A DNA stretch of 64,000 bases from NCBI GenBank assembly GCA_040883315.1, contig JBFLKU010000028.1, positions 1 to 64,000 of the forward strand. The letters run 5' to 3'. The notes beneath the pieces are model-generated. The model saw nothing but the letters and a program-made list of their open reading frames with translations, made no database searches and was not told the origin of the DNA. Shown here one piece after another: positions 44,219 through 53,116 of the stretch (the first letter of the stretch is position 1; each line of letters starts with the position of its first letter). Position numbers and translations under genes: made by a program. This DNA comes from JAFGUF01 sp040883315 (GTDB lineage Bacteria; Bacillota; Clostridia; Christensenellales; UMGS416).

Positions 44219-44992
44219 TTATTCCTCTAACAATTCGTAATTTAAAAATTTATCTAAAAGACTTTTATAATGCCTGTCATTAATAGTAGATATCAATTTG
44301 ACACTTCCTTGCTTGCTGGAATTAGCTTTTTCTACTACTCTAGCCAGCTGTCTGGCAGCACCGAAGCGGCCGTCAAATATCTTGACTCCGCCAGTTGCTT
44401 TTTGTATCTCATGGGCTACAAAGCTGAAATGGGTACATCCCAAAACCACGGCAGAAGTGTTGTCGACATCTACGAAGCTTAATATTTCAGCCAAATATTC
44501 CTCTATTGCTTTGCTTTTTGGTCCTGCTTCTTCAATCAGCCTAGAAAGACCTGGGCATGCAATAGGAATTATATTTCTATCAAAATCTTTTAATAGGTTA
44601 TTAAATTTTTCAAGACGAAGCGTCTGCGGAGTAGCAAGCACAACAATGGATTTTTCGCCTTTTTCATACTGTGCAGCTGGCTTTATAGCAGGCTCAAGAC
44701 CAACAATAGGTATTTTGGAATCTTTTCGCAATAAATGCGCTGCAGCACTAGTTGCGGTGTTGCAGGCTATCAGCAATGCCTTAATATTCATATCAATCAG
44801 TTTTTTTGTATTAGAAACAGAAATGCTGATTATTTCATCTTTGGTTTTGTTTCCATATGGAGCATTTGCAAAATCACCTATGTAGATGAAATCTTCATTA
44901 GGAAGCAACTTTGCTGCATATTGTAAAACGGATAACCCACCTATACCCGAGTCGAAAACCCCAATAGGAAGATTATTTTTATCTAAATTCAT
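44219..44992 (-). CDS. murI: Glutamate racemase
   Basis: Makes D-glutamate for peptidoglycan. IGVFDSGIGGLSVL (residues 10-23), FANAPYGNK, ACNTATSAA with catalytic Cys77, and GCTHFSFV with the second catalytic Cys near 188 are all present. 257 residues is typical. It lies 79 bases after the EFR1 gene and 1 base before the acetyltransferase. Confidence 0.95.
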   Translation of the reverse strand: MNLDKNNLPIGVFDSGIGGLSVLQYAAKLLPNEDFIYIGDFANAPYGNKTKDEIISISVSNTKKLIDMNIKALLIACNTATSAAAHLLRKDSKIPIVGLEPAIKPAAQYEKGEKSIVVLATPQTLRLEKFNNLLKDFDRNIIPIACPGLSRLIEEAGPKSKAIEEYLAEILSFVDVDNTSAVVLGCTHFSFVAHEIQKATGGVKIFDGRFGAARQLARVVEKANSSKQGSVKLISTINDRHYKSLLDKFLNYELLEE

Positions 44993-45071
44993 GGTTTCAT
45001 TATAATGAATTTAAAGCTAATTATCAAGGACTTTAAAGCATGTGACAAACTATATTGTTTTTGATGTTCTG

Positions 45072-45839
45072 TCAGTTATTTTTGTTCATAGATATTGAGC
45101 TTGTAGGGCAGAGCCGAAAGCATCGCCAGCATGTTTCGCATGTGTCTGTGAAGGTGAATTTATCGTCTGAAAAATGTATACTTTCCGTAGGACAGCTTTT
45201 CAAGCACTTCATGCATTTGATGCAGCTAGAATAATTAACAGACATGTTTTTGTAGTTTTTTCTCACTTCATCTCTCAGGATTCTTCTTATCAGCATGCCC
45301 ATAAGCAGATGAGACCCGATGCCCTGAATGGTTGTTTTGCCGCTCTCTAGAGATTTTATTAATTTATCAATTCTATTAATAGCTTTGTTTTTGAAATCAT
45401 CTGGCATATTTTTGCCGAGCAAAGAGCCATCGGCATTTGGTGACGTGTTGTTCACCAGCCTAAAATTAAAATATGAATGTATTGGATATTTGCATTTTGC
45501 CAGCAGCTTGCGAGCCCTGAATATGCCGCATCCATTTACATAACCAAAGGTATTGATGAAAAAAAGTTTTGCATTTTCTTTTTCTGCAGTATTTGATAAA
45601 TCAATAAAACGATTTATAAAATTTCTCATTATTCTAGGAATATCTGCTCCATACAGGGGATAGGCAAAGCCGATGTAATCTGAAGATTTTATGGCGTTTA
45701 ATATTAGCGAATCATCATTTAGTTTTTCGATTTTAAAAATATCAGCTAAGTGATTATTTTTTATAAGCAGTTCTTGTGTTTTTTTCGATACCCATTCTGT
45801 GTTGCCTGTACCGCTGAAATAAAAAATCGTGATATGCAT
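45072..45839 (-). CDS. EFR1 family flavodoxin-ferredoxin protein
   Basis: A fusion of an N-terminal flavodoxin-like domain (YFSGTGNTEWVSKK, FAYPLYGADIPRIMRNFI) and a C-terminal 2x[4Fe-4S] ferredoxin (CIKCMKCLKSCP and CETCWRCFRLCP; eight Cys in CxxCxxCxxxCP form). This is the layout of EFR1 proteins common in anaerobic Clostridia, thought to shuttle electrons. It begins 3 bases after the radical SAM gene ygiQ, so a supply of electrons to that enzyme is a reasonable guess. Confidence 0.92.
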   Translation of the reverse strand: MHITIFYFSGTGNTEWVSKKTQELLIKNNHLADIFKIEKLNDDSLILNAIKSSDYIGFAYPLYGADIPRIMRNFINRFIDLSNTAEKENAKLFFINTFGYVNGCGIFRARKLLAKCKYPIHSYFNFRLVNNTSPNADGSLLGKNMPDDFKNKAINRIDKLIKSLESGKTTIQGIGSHLLMGMLIRRILRDEVRKNYKNMSVNYSSCIKCMKCLKSCPTESIHFSDDKFTFTDTCETCWRCFRLCPTSSISMNKNN

Positions 45840-45842
45840 ATT

Positions 45843-47699
45843 CTATTTTCTCCTCTTGCCGGTCTTTCTGGTTTTGCTATAAGGTTTCTCTTTTTTCTCC
45901 GGTTTATTAGTTTTGTTTATTTTATATGGTGCAACAAGGCAGTTTGCTCCGTGCCCTATCAAATCTTCTCTATTAGCTTTTTTTAGTGCCTTTATAACCA
46001 ATGCATGATTTTTTGGGTCAGTATACTGAAGCAAAGCTCTTTGCATTTTCTTTTCTTCTCCTCTGGGCACATAGATTCTCTGCATAGTTCGTGGGTCATA
46101 GCCAGTGTAGTACATGCATGTGGATATGGTGGATGGAGTTGGGTAGAAATCCTGCACTTGCTTTGGCTGTATTTTCATTTCCTTCATATAGCATGCCAGC
46201 TCTATAGCGTCTTCCAAAGTGCTGCCGGGATGCGAAGAAATGAAATAGGGCTCTATATGCTGATTAAGCCCCAGGCTTTTGTTTGTATTCAGATACATAT
46301 TTCGGAATTTTACAAAAGATTCTTTTGTAGGCTTGCCCATGGCATTCAGCACTCTTTCTGATACGTGCTCGGGAGCCACTTTCAGCCTTCCGCTTATATG
46401 ATGCTTGCTGATTTCTTTAATGAAAACACTTGCGTTTTTGTCGGCAACAATATAGTCAAAACGCAGTCCAGAGCGAATGAACACCTTTTTTACGCCATCT
46501 ATGCCTCTAAGCTTGCGCAAGAGAGAAAGATAATCCTGATGATCCACATTCAATGCCTTGCAAGGAGTGGGATACAGACACATTTTATCTGTGCATACTC
46601 CATCTGCTTTTTGCTTTTCGCATGAAGGATGCCGGAAGTTGGCTGTGGGTCCTCCTACATCGTGTATATATCCTTTAAAGTTTTTGTTTTTGGTCAGCTC
46701 CTTGGCTTCATTAACCAATGAATTATGGGAGCGGGAGGACACTCTTCTGCCTTGATGAAATGCCAGCGAACAGAAACTGCATGTTCCGAAGCACCCTCTT
46801 GCACTAATCAGCGAAAACTCTACTTCGTTGAGTGCGCTTATGCCTTTGTCGCCATACATTGGGTGAGCCGTGCCAGTGTGAGGTATTTCATATACATTGT
46901 CCAGCTCCTCTTGGCAAAGCGGCGGCTGAGGAGGGTATTGTATGATATACTTTCTATGCTGTTTCTGTGTTAGTATTTTTCCTGTTATTGTGTCTTGATT
47001 CTTTTGCTGCTGTATAAAGCACTGTGCAAAGGCTTTTTTATCTGCAGATACTTCATCAAAGCTCGGCAGCAATATTGCACCGGTTGGATATGTTTCCGAA
47101 ATTGTACAGATTCCCTGTATGCCATTAATGGATGATACGGGGACGCCTTTATCCAGCAAATCGGCGACAGAAAGAATGGCCTTTTCGCCCATTCCGTATA
47201 TCAGTATATCTGCTCCGCTGTCTTCTAGCACAGAGCGGCGCACAGAATCGCTCCAGTAATCATAATGGGCAAACCTGCGAAGGCTTGCTTCTATTCCTCC
47301 TAGAATAATCGGTGTGGTTTTATATGTTTGTCGAATCATATTGGAATAGACTATTGTAGCTCTATCTGGTCGAAGCCCCGCTTCGTCATTGGGAGCGTAA
47401 CTGTCTTTTGAACGTTTCTTTTTAGCGGCGGTATAGTGATTTACCATGGAATCCATGTTTCCGGAAGAAACCAAAAAGCCTAGTCTAGGCTCGCCGTATA
47501 TTGTGAAAGAATTTTTATCTTTGTAGTCAGGCAGCGGCAGCATAGCCACTTTGTACCCAGCGTTTTGAAGCACTCGTGATATAATAGCGTGCCCAAAGCT
47601 GAAATGGTCTACATATGCTTCCCCGACCACGAAAACAAAATCGGGTCTGTCCCAGTTTGTCTGTAGAAATTCTTGTTTTGTTGCAGGTAAATGTTTCAT
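45843..47699 (-). CDS. YgiQ family radical SAM protein
   Basis: An iron-sulfur radical SAM enzyme. The cluster motif CFGTCSFC appears in ARGCFGTCSFCSLAFHQGR, preceded by the B12-binding-like N-half (FVVGEAYVDHFSFGHAII, RQTYKTTPIILGGIEASLRRFAHYDYW). The C-terminus is Lys-rich. The start ATG at 47699 (MKHLPATKQEF) matches the family start; the longer frame begins at a TTG inside the promoter. The role of YgiQ is unknown. The promoter leaves only 6 bases between -10 and this ATG, implying a leaderless message. EFR1, murI and a GNAT follow. Confidence 0.92.
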   Translation of the reverse strand: MKHLPATKQEFLQTNWDRPDFVFVVGEAYVDHFSFGHAIISRVLQNAGYKVAMLPLPDYKDKNSFTIYGEPRLGFLVSSGNMDSMVNHYTAAKKKRSKDSYAPNDEAGLRPDRATIVYSNMIRQTYKTTPIILGGIEASLRRFAHYDYWSDSVRRSVLEDSGADILIYGMGEKAILSVADLLDKGVPVSSINGIQGICTISETYPTGAILLPSFDEVSADKKAFAQCFIQQQKNQDTITGKILTQKQHRKYIIQYPPQPPLCQEELDNVYEIPHTGTAHPMYGDKGISALNEVEFSLISARGCFGTCSFCSLAFHQGRRVSSRSHNSLVNEAKELTKNKNFKGYIHDVGGPTANFRHPSCEKQKADGVCTDKMCLYPTPCKALNVDHQDYLSLLRKLRGIDGVKKVFIRSGLRFDYIVADKNASVFIKEISKHHISGRLKVAPEHVSERVLNAMGKPTKESFVKFRNMYLNTNKSLGLNQHIEPYFISSHPGSTLEDAIELACYMKEMKIQPKQVQDFYPTPSTISTCMYYTGYDPRTMQRIYVPRGEEKKMQRALLQYTDPKNHALVIKALKKANREDLIGHGANCLVAPYKINKTNKPEKKEKPYSKTRKTGKRRK

Positions 47700-47705
47700 T
47701 TTGTT

Positions 47706-47734
47706 AGTATACCACAATGAGTAATCTATCCCAA
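47706..47734 (-). promoter_or_regulatory. Promoter of ygiQ, apparently leaderless
   Basis: Minus-strand TTGGGA (47734-47729) and TATACT (47711-47706), 17-base spacer, with TGG giving an extended -10. The ATG at 47699 lies where transcription should begin, and no Shine-Dalgarno sequence is present. Confidence 0.6.
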
Positions 47735-47748
47735 AGATATATTTGCAA

Positions 47749-47779
47749 TAAAAAAGGGCAATCTATAATGATTACCCTT
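47749..47779 (-). terminator. Terminator of the tig-clpP-clpX cluster
   Basis: AAGGGTAATC and GATTGCCCTT form a 10-bp stem (one mismatch) and run into TTTTATT on the minus strand. Confidence 0.88.
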
Positions 47780-47787
47780 GTTGGTTT

Positions 47788-49086
47788 TTATGATACTTGG
47801 TCATCTTTGCTTTCTTCAAACTGAATTTCCTTTTTCTTAGTTTTGTTTGAAGAAATGGACTGCATTGTCACCAATTTTGGCGGCTCGCCGGAGGTGATAC
47901 AGTTTTTGTTGATGATGCATTTTTTAATATCATCTCGTGATGGTATGTCGTACATCACATCTAGCATTGTGGACTCCAGCAGTGCTCTTAGTCCGCGAGC
48001 TCCGGTTTTTCTCTTTATAGCTTCTTTTGCGATTTCGCGCAATGCACTTTTCTCAAATTCCAGCTCTACGCCATCCATAGAAAACAATGCTTTATATTGC
48101 TTTGTCAACGCATTTTTAGGCTCTGTCAGGATTTGTACCAGTGCATCTTCATCCAGCGAATGAAGAGTAACTATAACAGGCAGTCTGCCGGCCATTTCTG
48201 GGATTAAGCCATATTTAAGCAAATCTTCCGGTAAAATATTTTTAAGTATTTCGCCGACGTCTTTATTTTCAACGGATTTAATCTCTGCACCGAATCCCAT
48301 TGTCTTTTTGCCGATACGTTTTTCAATAATGTTGTCGATGCCCATAAATGCACCGCCGCATATAAACAAAATATCAGTTGTATCAATCTGCAAAAAGTCC
48401 TGCTGAGGATGCTTTCTTCCGCCTTGCGGAGGAACATTGGCAACTGTGCCTTCGATTATTTTCAAAAGTGCCTGTTGAACGCCTTCGCCAGATACATCGC
48501 GTGTGATAGATGGGTTGTCACTTTTTTTAGCGATTTTATCTATTTCATCGATATATATTATTCCGTGCTCTGCGCGCTCAATGTTGTTGTCGGCTGCTTG
48601 AATTAGCTTCAGCAGAATGTTTTCAACGTCCTCACCTACATAGCCCGCCTCTGTCAGAGAGGTAGCATCGGCTATCGCGAAAGGAACATTTAGTATCTTT
48701 GCTAGGGTTTGTGCCAGCAATGTTTTACCGCTGCCGGTAGGTCCAAGCATTACAATGTTGGATTTTTGCAGTTCCACATCTAAATTTGCATCTGAAAATA
48801 CTCTTTTGTAGTGGTTATATACAGCAACAGACATTGCTCTTTTTGCAGCTTCCTGTCCTATTACGTATTCATCCAAAATAGCCTTTATTTCGTGTGGTTT
48901 AGGTATTTCTGTAGGTTCATCATATGTTTCCATGATGAAGTCTTCTTCGATTATCTCCTGACACAGGTCTATACATTCATTACAGATGTATACCCCCGGC
49001 CCGGCTATCAAACGCCTAACCTCATCCTGTGCTTTTCCGCAAAACGAGCAGTTAGGTTGTTGATTATCGTCATCTATTCTTGTCAT
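47788..49086 (-). CDS. clpX: ClpX ATPase, unfoldase of the ClpXP protease
   Basis: The N-terminal zinc-binding domain has Cys13, Cys16, Cys35 and Cys38 (CSFC and CNEC). Walker A GPTGSGKT is at 115-122, Walker B IIYIDEIDKI and the pore-related GGRKHPQQDFLQ and GARGLRALLE segments follow. 432 residues. It recognises tagged proteins and feeds them to ClpP, whose gene lies 24 bases upstream in the same direction. Confidence 0.98.
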   Translation of the reverse strand: MTRIDDDNQQPNCSFCGKAQDEVRRLIAGPGVYICNECIDLCQEIIEEDFIMETYDEPTEIPKPHEIKAILDEYVIGQEAAKRAMSVAVYNHYKRVFSDANLDVELQKSNIVMLGPTGSGKTLLAQTLAKILNVPFAIADATSLTEAGYVGEDVENILLKLIQAADNNIERAEHGIIYIDEIDKIAKKSDNPSITRDVSGEGVQQALLKIIEGTVANVPPQGGRKHPQQDFLQIDTTDILFICGGAFMGIDNIIEKRIGKKTMGFGAEIKSVENKDVGEILKNILPEDLLKYGLIPEMAGRLPVIVTLHSLDEDALVQILTEPKNALTKQYKALFSMDGVELEFEKSALREIAKEAIKRKTGARGLRALLESTMLDVMYDIPSRDDIKKCIINKNCITSGEPPKLVTMQSISSNKTKKKEIQFEESKDDQVS

Positions 49087-49110
49087 TTTTTCACCTCGTA
49101 TACTAACGTG

Positions 49111-49707
49111 CTACTTCTTCTTTTCATTCTTGTTAACAAGAACTTCGTCTATTATACCGTATTCTTTTGCTTCGTCTGCTGACATAAAGTAGTCACGCTC
49201 AACATCGCTAGATATTTTCTTTACAGTCTGTCCTGTAAAGTCAGACATAATCTTGTTCATTTTTTCCTTTATCTTTAATAAACGCTCCACGTGTATTGCG
49301 ATATCTGTTACTTGGCCTTGTGCACCGCCTGAAGGCTGGTGAATCATTATTTCTGCGTTTTCCAAAGCTTTGCGTTTGCCCTTGGCACCTGAACCTAAAA
49401 GGAATGCTCCCATAGAGGCTGCCATGCCTATACATATGGTGGACACATCACAGCGAATATACTGAATTGTGTCGTATATTGCCATGCCGGCTGTCACAGA
49501 ACCGCCCGGAGAATTTATATATAGGAAGATGTCTTTGTCTGGGTCTTGTGCTTCCAGATACAAAAGCTGTGCCACTATTACGTTGGCCATATCATCTTCT
49601 ACAGTACCGCTTAAAAATATTATCCTGTCATTTAGCAAACGGGAGTATATATCGTATGATCTTTCTCCTCTGTTGGTTTGCTCTACGACCATTGGTATTA
49701 ATGTCAT
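49111..49707 (-). CDS. clpP: ClpP proteolytic subunit
   Basis: Serine protease with Ser98 in GMAASMGAF, His123 in MIHQPSGGAQ and Asp172 in ERDYFMSA, the complete triad. N-terminus MTLIPMVVEQT is standard; 198 residues. It sits between tig (68 bases upstream) and clpX (24 bases downstream), the usual tig-clpP-clpX order. Confidence 0.98.
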   Translation of the reverse strand: MTLIPMVVEQTNRGERSYDIYSRLLNDRIIFLSGTVEDDMANVIVAQLLYLEAQDPDKDIFLYINSPGGSVTAGMAIYDTIQYIRCDVSTICIGMAASMGAFLLGSGAKGKRKALENAEIMIHQPSGGAQGQVTDIAIHVERLLKIKEKMNKIMSDFTGQTVKKISSDVERDYFMSADEAKEYGIIDEVLVNKNEKKK

Positions 49708-49775
49708 AATTAATATCCTTTCATGATATGCATTAAATATACCTTTTCATACATAATAAACTATATTATGTGCGA

Positions 49776-51098
49776 TTAATCATCTGTTTTGGCAGTTTCT
49801 TGCTTTTTTGTTATTTCTATTTTAACTTGTTCTTTCAAAAATTCCATAGTTTTTTTAGCCAGAACTGTTTCTTTTATATAGCTTAGGTTTGTTCCTTCAA
49901 AGGATTTTTTGACTTCAGCTACATCTCTTTTGGTGTCTTCGGCAAGTTTTTCGAATTCTTTGTCCAAATCTTCATCAGTTGCTTCTATATTTTCAGCTTT
50001 TTGAACAGCTTCCATAGCCAGCTGAGCCTTTACACGCTCCAAAGACTGGTCTTTATATTGTGCTTTAAAGTCATCCAGACTCATGCCTGTCATTTGAATG
50101 TATTGCTGAAGCGAAAAGCCCTGTGATTGAAAATTATAATCAATCTCACGCAAAGTGTAATCTGTTTGTGTATTTATCATGCACTCAGGAACATCCACTT
50201 CCATGTTTTCAATCAATAGGTCCACTATTTTGTTTTGGCTTTCATTTTCAAAAGCGTTTTCTGCATCTTTTTCCAGCTTTGCCTTTATATCTGCTTTATA
50301 CTCTTCCAATGTGTCGAATTCGCTTACGTCTTTTGCAAATTCATCATCTATTGCCGGAAGCTCTTTTGATTTTAATGAATTCAGCTTTACATTGAATACT
50401 GCGTCTTTGCCTTTTAGCTCATCACTTTGGTATTCTTCCGGGAAAGTGACATTTATGTCTTTTTCTTCGCCGACTTTCATTCCAATCACCTGGTCTTCAA
50501 AGCCCGGTATAAATGCATTTGAACCAAGAACCAAATCATAGCCCTGTGCACTGCCGCCGGCGAATTCTACGCCGTCTACAGAGCCTGTGTAATCTATGTT
50601 TGCAGTATCGTCTTTTTTGGCTGCTCTGCCTTCTACATCTATTAAACGTGCTATTTTATCAGCTTCTTTGTTCAGCTCTTCATCTATCTCTTTTTTAGTG
50701 ATAGATTTTTTATATACTTTCACGCTTTTGCCTTTGTATTTGCCTAGCTTAACTTCTGGCTTTACAGTAACTGTTGCAGTGTATATTAGATCCTCTTTGT
50801 TGCCTATTTGAACTACGTCAACTTCGGGACGGTCTACATCATCAATATTGTGCTCTTTTATAGCAGCCTCATATGTCTCAGGGAATATGATTTCGAAAGC
50901 ATCTTCATAGAATACTCCCTCGCCATAGTGGGTTTGCACTACTTGACGCGGCACTTTGCCCTTTCTGAAGCCCGGCACCATGATATCCTTGCGGATTTTC
51001 AAATATGCCTTTTGCATTGCATCGTCAAATTCTTTATAGGGAACAGTAACAGTTAACTTTACTTGTTTGTTTTCTAGGGTTTCGACAGTTGAAGCCAT
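49776..51098 (-). CDS. tig: Trigger factor chaperone
   Basis: Ribosome-bound chaperone and peptidyl-prolyl isomerase. The ribosome-binding loop GFRKGKVPRQVV is near residue 43-54, the FKBP-like domain covers about 155-245 (DDTANIDYTGSVDGVEF, FIPGFEDQVIGMKVGEEKDI), and the helical C-domain follows. 440 residues. AAGGAGAGA precedes the ATG. Confidence 0.97.
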   Translation of the reverse strand: MASTVETLENKQVKLTVTVPYKEFDDAMQKAYLKIRKDIMVPGFRKGKVPRQVVQTHYGEGVFYEDAFEIIFPETYEAAIKEHNIDDVDRPEVDVVQIGNKEDLIYTATVTVKPEVKLGKYKGKSVKVYKKSITKKEIDEELNKEADKIARLIDVEGRAAKKDDTANIDYTGSVDGVEFAGGSAQGYDLVLGSNAFIPGFEDQVIGMKVGEEKDINVTFPEEYQSDELKGKDAVFNVKLNSLKSKELPAIDDEFAKDVSEFDTLEEYKADIKAKLEKDAENAFENESQNKIVDLLIENMEVDVPECMINTQTDYTLREIDYNFQSQGFSLQQYIQMTGMSLDDFKAQYKDQSLERVKAQLAMEAVQKAENIEATDEDLDKEFEKLAEDTKRDVAEVKKSFEGTNLSYIKETVLAKKTMEFLKEQVKIEITKKQETAKTDD

Positions 51099-51187
51099 CT
51101 TAAATTCTCTCCTTAGTGTTTATGTTATAAAATAAAAATTTTGTGATAAATGCACCACAAACTACCCTCTGCGAGGGTATCTAATTG

Positions 51188-51216
51188 ACTATATCATAAT
51201 AAAATGCAATTATCAA
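51188..51216 (-). promoter_or_regulatory. Promoter of tig, with 5' leader hairpins
   Basis: Minus-strand TTGATA (51216-51211) and TATAGT (51193-51188), 17-base spacer. The leader of about 80 bases carries two hairpins: TACCCTC/GAGGGTA at 51163-51179 right at the 5' end, and TTTGTG/CACAAA at about 51141-51161. Confidence 0.6.
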
Positions 51217-51302
51217 GATATTTTTAGCTGATTTTTTGTGAGCTTTTTGTTAATATTTTAAGAGCATTTTTATTTAATTTTTAATTTTAATGATAAATAT
51301 GC

Positions 51303-51331
51303 TGGACACAGAATACATTTAGAATTATAAT
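51303..51331 (+). promoter_or_regulatory. Promoter of the tRNA genes
   Basis: TGGACA (51303-51308) and TATAAT (51326-51331), 17-base spacer, 32 bases before tRNA-Leu. Confidence 0.7.
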
Positions 51332-51363
51332 ATGTATTGTCGCAATTTGCGAAACAATTTTAT

Positions 51364-51451
51364 GCGAGGGTGGCGGAATTGGTAGACGCGCTAGATTCAG
51401 GATCTAGTGGGCCAAAAGCTTGTGGGAGTTCGAATCTCCTCTCTCGCACCA
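51364..51451 (+). tRNA. tRNA-Leu(CAG)
   Basis: An 88-base cloverleaf: acceptor GCGAGGG pairs with CTCTCGC, D-arm GGCGGAATTGGTAGACGC, anticodon stem CTAGA/TCTAG around TTCAGGA with anticodon CAG at 51398-51400, a long variable arm typical of class II tRNAs, T-arm GGGAGTTCGAATCTCC, and an encoded CCA. Confidence 0.96.
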
Positions 51452-51452
51452 A

Positions 51453-51478
51453 GGCGGCTTTCCATTCAGGAAGCCGCC
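51453..51478 (+). other. Hairpin between the two tRNA genes
   Basis: GGCGGCTT and AAGCCGCC form a perfect 8-bp GC-rich stem, 2 bases after the tRNA-Leu CCA. No T-run follows, so it may be a processing signal or partial terminator. Confidence 0.6.
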
Positions 51479-51551
51479 AAAATATTTATTATGTAATTTT
51501 AGGACGAAAGCAATTTATTTTGAATTGTGAAAGTCAAAACTAAATATAAAT

Positions 51552-51628
51552 CGGGGTGTAGCTCAGCTTGGTAGAGCACTACGTTCGGGACGTAGGGGCC
51601 GGAGGTTCAAATCCTCTCACCCCGACCA
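51552..51628 (+). tRNA. tRNA-Pro(CGG)
   Basis: A 77-base cloverleaf with acceptor CGGGGTG/CACCCCG, anticodon stem CTACG/CGTAG around TTCGGGA, anticodon CGG at 51586-51588, T-arm GAGGTTCAAATCCTC and encoded CCA. Its last nine bases are the beginning of a long palindrome. Confidence 0.96.
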
Positions 51629-51673
51629 TAATAAAAGGATGTTCATATGAACATCCTTTTATTATGGTCGGGG
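51620..51673. terminator. Perfect 54-bp palindrome at the 3' end of tRNA-Pro
   Basis: The 27 bases 51620-51646 are exactly repeated in inverse orientation at 51647-51673. The inner part (AAAAGGATGTTCAT and ATGAACATCCTTTT) looks like a bidirectional terminator for tRNA-Pro and argJ, which converge. The outer part includes CCCCGACCA, the tRNA-Pro 3' end, and its inverted copy. Confidence 0.85.
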
Positions 51674-51708
51674 CTTGCCAGCTATTGAAAATATATTCAA
51701 TAAACTAC

Positions 51709-52893
51709 TCAAGTCCTATAATCCGCATTAATCTTGATATAATCAATAGACATATCGCATGTCCACATATAGTATTCATGCTCACCTTGGTTTAGATTAA
51801 TAGTATATGATATTTTGTCCTGTTTTAATATCTCCAGTGCGGCAGCTTCATCGAAAATTATAGCATTTCCGCTTTTGCATGTTATTAAATCGCCAATGTA
51901 TACATCACATAAATCCGGGTCAAACTGTGCTCCGGAGTATCCGGCGGCTGTCAAAAGCCTGCCCCAGTTTGCATCTTCTCCGAAGGCGGCAGTTTTGCAC
52001 AAGGGAGATTTAGCTATTGAATGGGCTATCAGCTTGGCATCTTCGAATGTTTTTGCTCCTTTAATATTTATGGTAATCAGCTTTGTAGCACCTTCGCCAT
52101 CGTGTGCCAGCATTTTTGCAAGGTCTGTGCAGACACCTATTAAAGCTTGTTTGAATTCGCTTTTGCATTTATCGTATGATACATTTGATTTGCCGTTTGC
52201 CAAAAGCAGAACTTTGTCACAGACTGATGTGTCCCCATCTACGCATACTCTATTGTATGTCATGTCTGCCACTTCCTTAAGCAGCTCTTTGGCCTGGTGC
52301 TTTTTCATTTTTATATCGGTTGTAATTACAGATATCATAGTAGCCATATTGGGGTATATCATGCCGGAGCCCTTTGCCATAGCTCCTATCCTGATTGGCT
52401 GGCCGTCTACTATTATCTCTGCACCAGCTTCTTTTTTGTAGGTATCCGTTGTCATTATGGCCTCGGCAGCGTCGCTTCCGCTATTCTCTTTTAGAGATTC
52501 TAGAGCTTTGTTTATGCCTCTTGCTATTTTATCCATTGGCAGAGGAACGCCGATTACCCCAGTTGAGCCAATAAGTACCATTTCTTTTTCGCAGTCTATG
52601 CCTTTTGATATCATTTCGCAGAGAGCTATAGCATCATAATGCCCCTGCTTGCCTATGCATGCATTGGCATTGCCGGAATTTATGAAAACGGCCTTTGCTT
52701 TGCCTTGCTGAACATATTCCTGACACAGCTGCAGTGAATGACCTTTCACAACATTTTTGGTGAATACACCAGCACATGTGCATACCGACGGGCTATATAC
52801 CATAGCAACATCTTTTTTATTGTTTTTCTTTATGCCGCAGCTGATGCCGGACGCGAAAAATCCCTTTGGATAGGTTACGCCTTTGTTTTCCAT
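51709..52893 (-). CDS. argJ: Bifunctional ornithine acetyltransferase / N-acetylglutamate synthase
   Basis: Recycles the acetyl group in arginine synthesis. SPSVCTCAGVFTKN, INSGNANACIG, LIGSTGVIGVPLPM and AMAKGSGMIYPNMATM (self-cleavage site before the catalytic Thr of MATM) identify ArgJ. The ATG at 52893 (MENKGVTYPKGF) has TAAGGAGC before it; 30 extra upstream residues of the longer frame are hydrophobic and unrelated. 394 residues is normal. No other arg gene is in the window. Confidence 0.95.
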   Translation of the reverse strand: MENKGVTYPKGFFASGISCGIKKNNKKDVAMVYSPSVCTCAGVFTKNVVKGHSLQLCQEYVQQGKAKAVFINSGNANACIGKQGHYDAIALCEMISKGIDCEKEMVLIGSTGVIGVPLPMDKIARGINKALESLKENSGSDAAEAIMTTDTYKKEAGAEIIVDGQPIRIGAMAKGSGMIYPNMATMISVITTDIKMKKHQAKELLKEVADMTYNRVCVDGDTSVCDKVLLLANGKSNVSYDKCKSEFKQALIGVCTDLAKMLAHDGEGATKLITINIKGAKTFEDAKLIAHSIAKSPLCKTAAFGEDANWGRLLTAAGYSGAQFDPDLCDVYIGDLITCKSGNAIIFDEAAALEILKQDKISYTINLNQGEHEYYMWTCDMSIDYIKINADYRT

Positions 52894-53012
52894 ATGATGC
52901 TCCTTAGAGTGAAATAGTAGGTAAATTTTAATAGAGTTATTATATATAATAATTAAATGATTTACAAATACAAAAAAATCCAATTTCGACGAAGAAATAA
53001 TCTAAATAGATA

Positions 53013-53041
53013 TTTACAATATGTAAAAAACGGTTTAGAAT
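53013..53041 (+). promoter_or_regulatory. Promoter of the MBL hydrolase gene
   Basis: TTTACA (53013-53018) and TAGAAT (53036-53041), 17-base spacer. AATAAGT/ACTTATT (53039-53045 and 53052-53058) form an inverted repeat at the start region. Confidence 0.5.
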
Positions 53042-53116
53042 AAGTATATACACTTATTTGAATAAAAAAATACATAAAATAGATAGATATACAAGTAATA
53101 TGGGAAAGGTTAGACA

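Noticed and set aside
51815..52441. 208-codon plus-strand frame opposite argJ
   Set aside because: Shadow of argJ; no ribosome site, low-complexity Ser/Ala/Ile content.
51709..53116. Arginine biosynthesis cluster around argJ
   Set aside because: No argB, argC, argD or argF in the neighbourhood; argJ stands alone.
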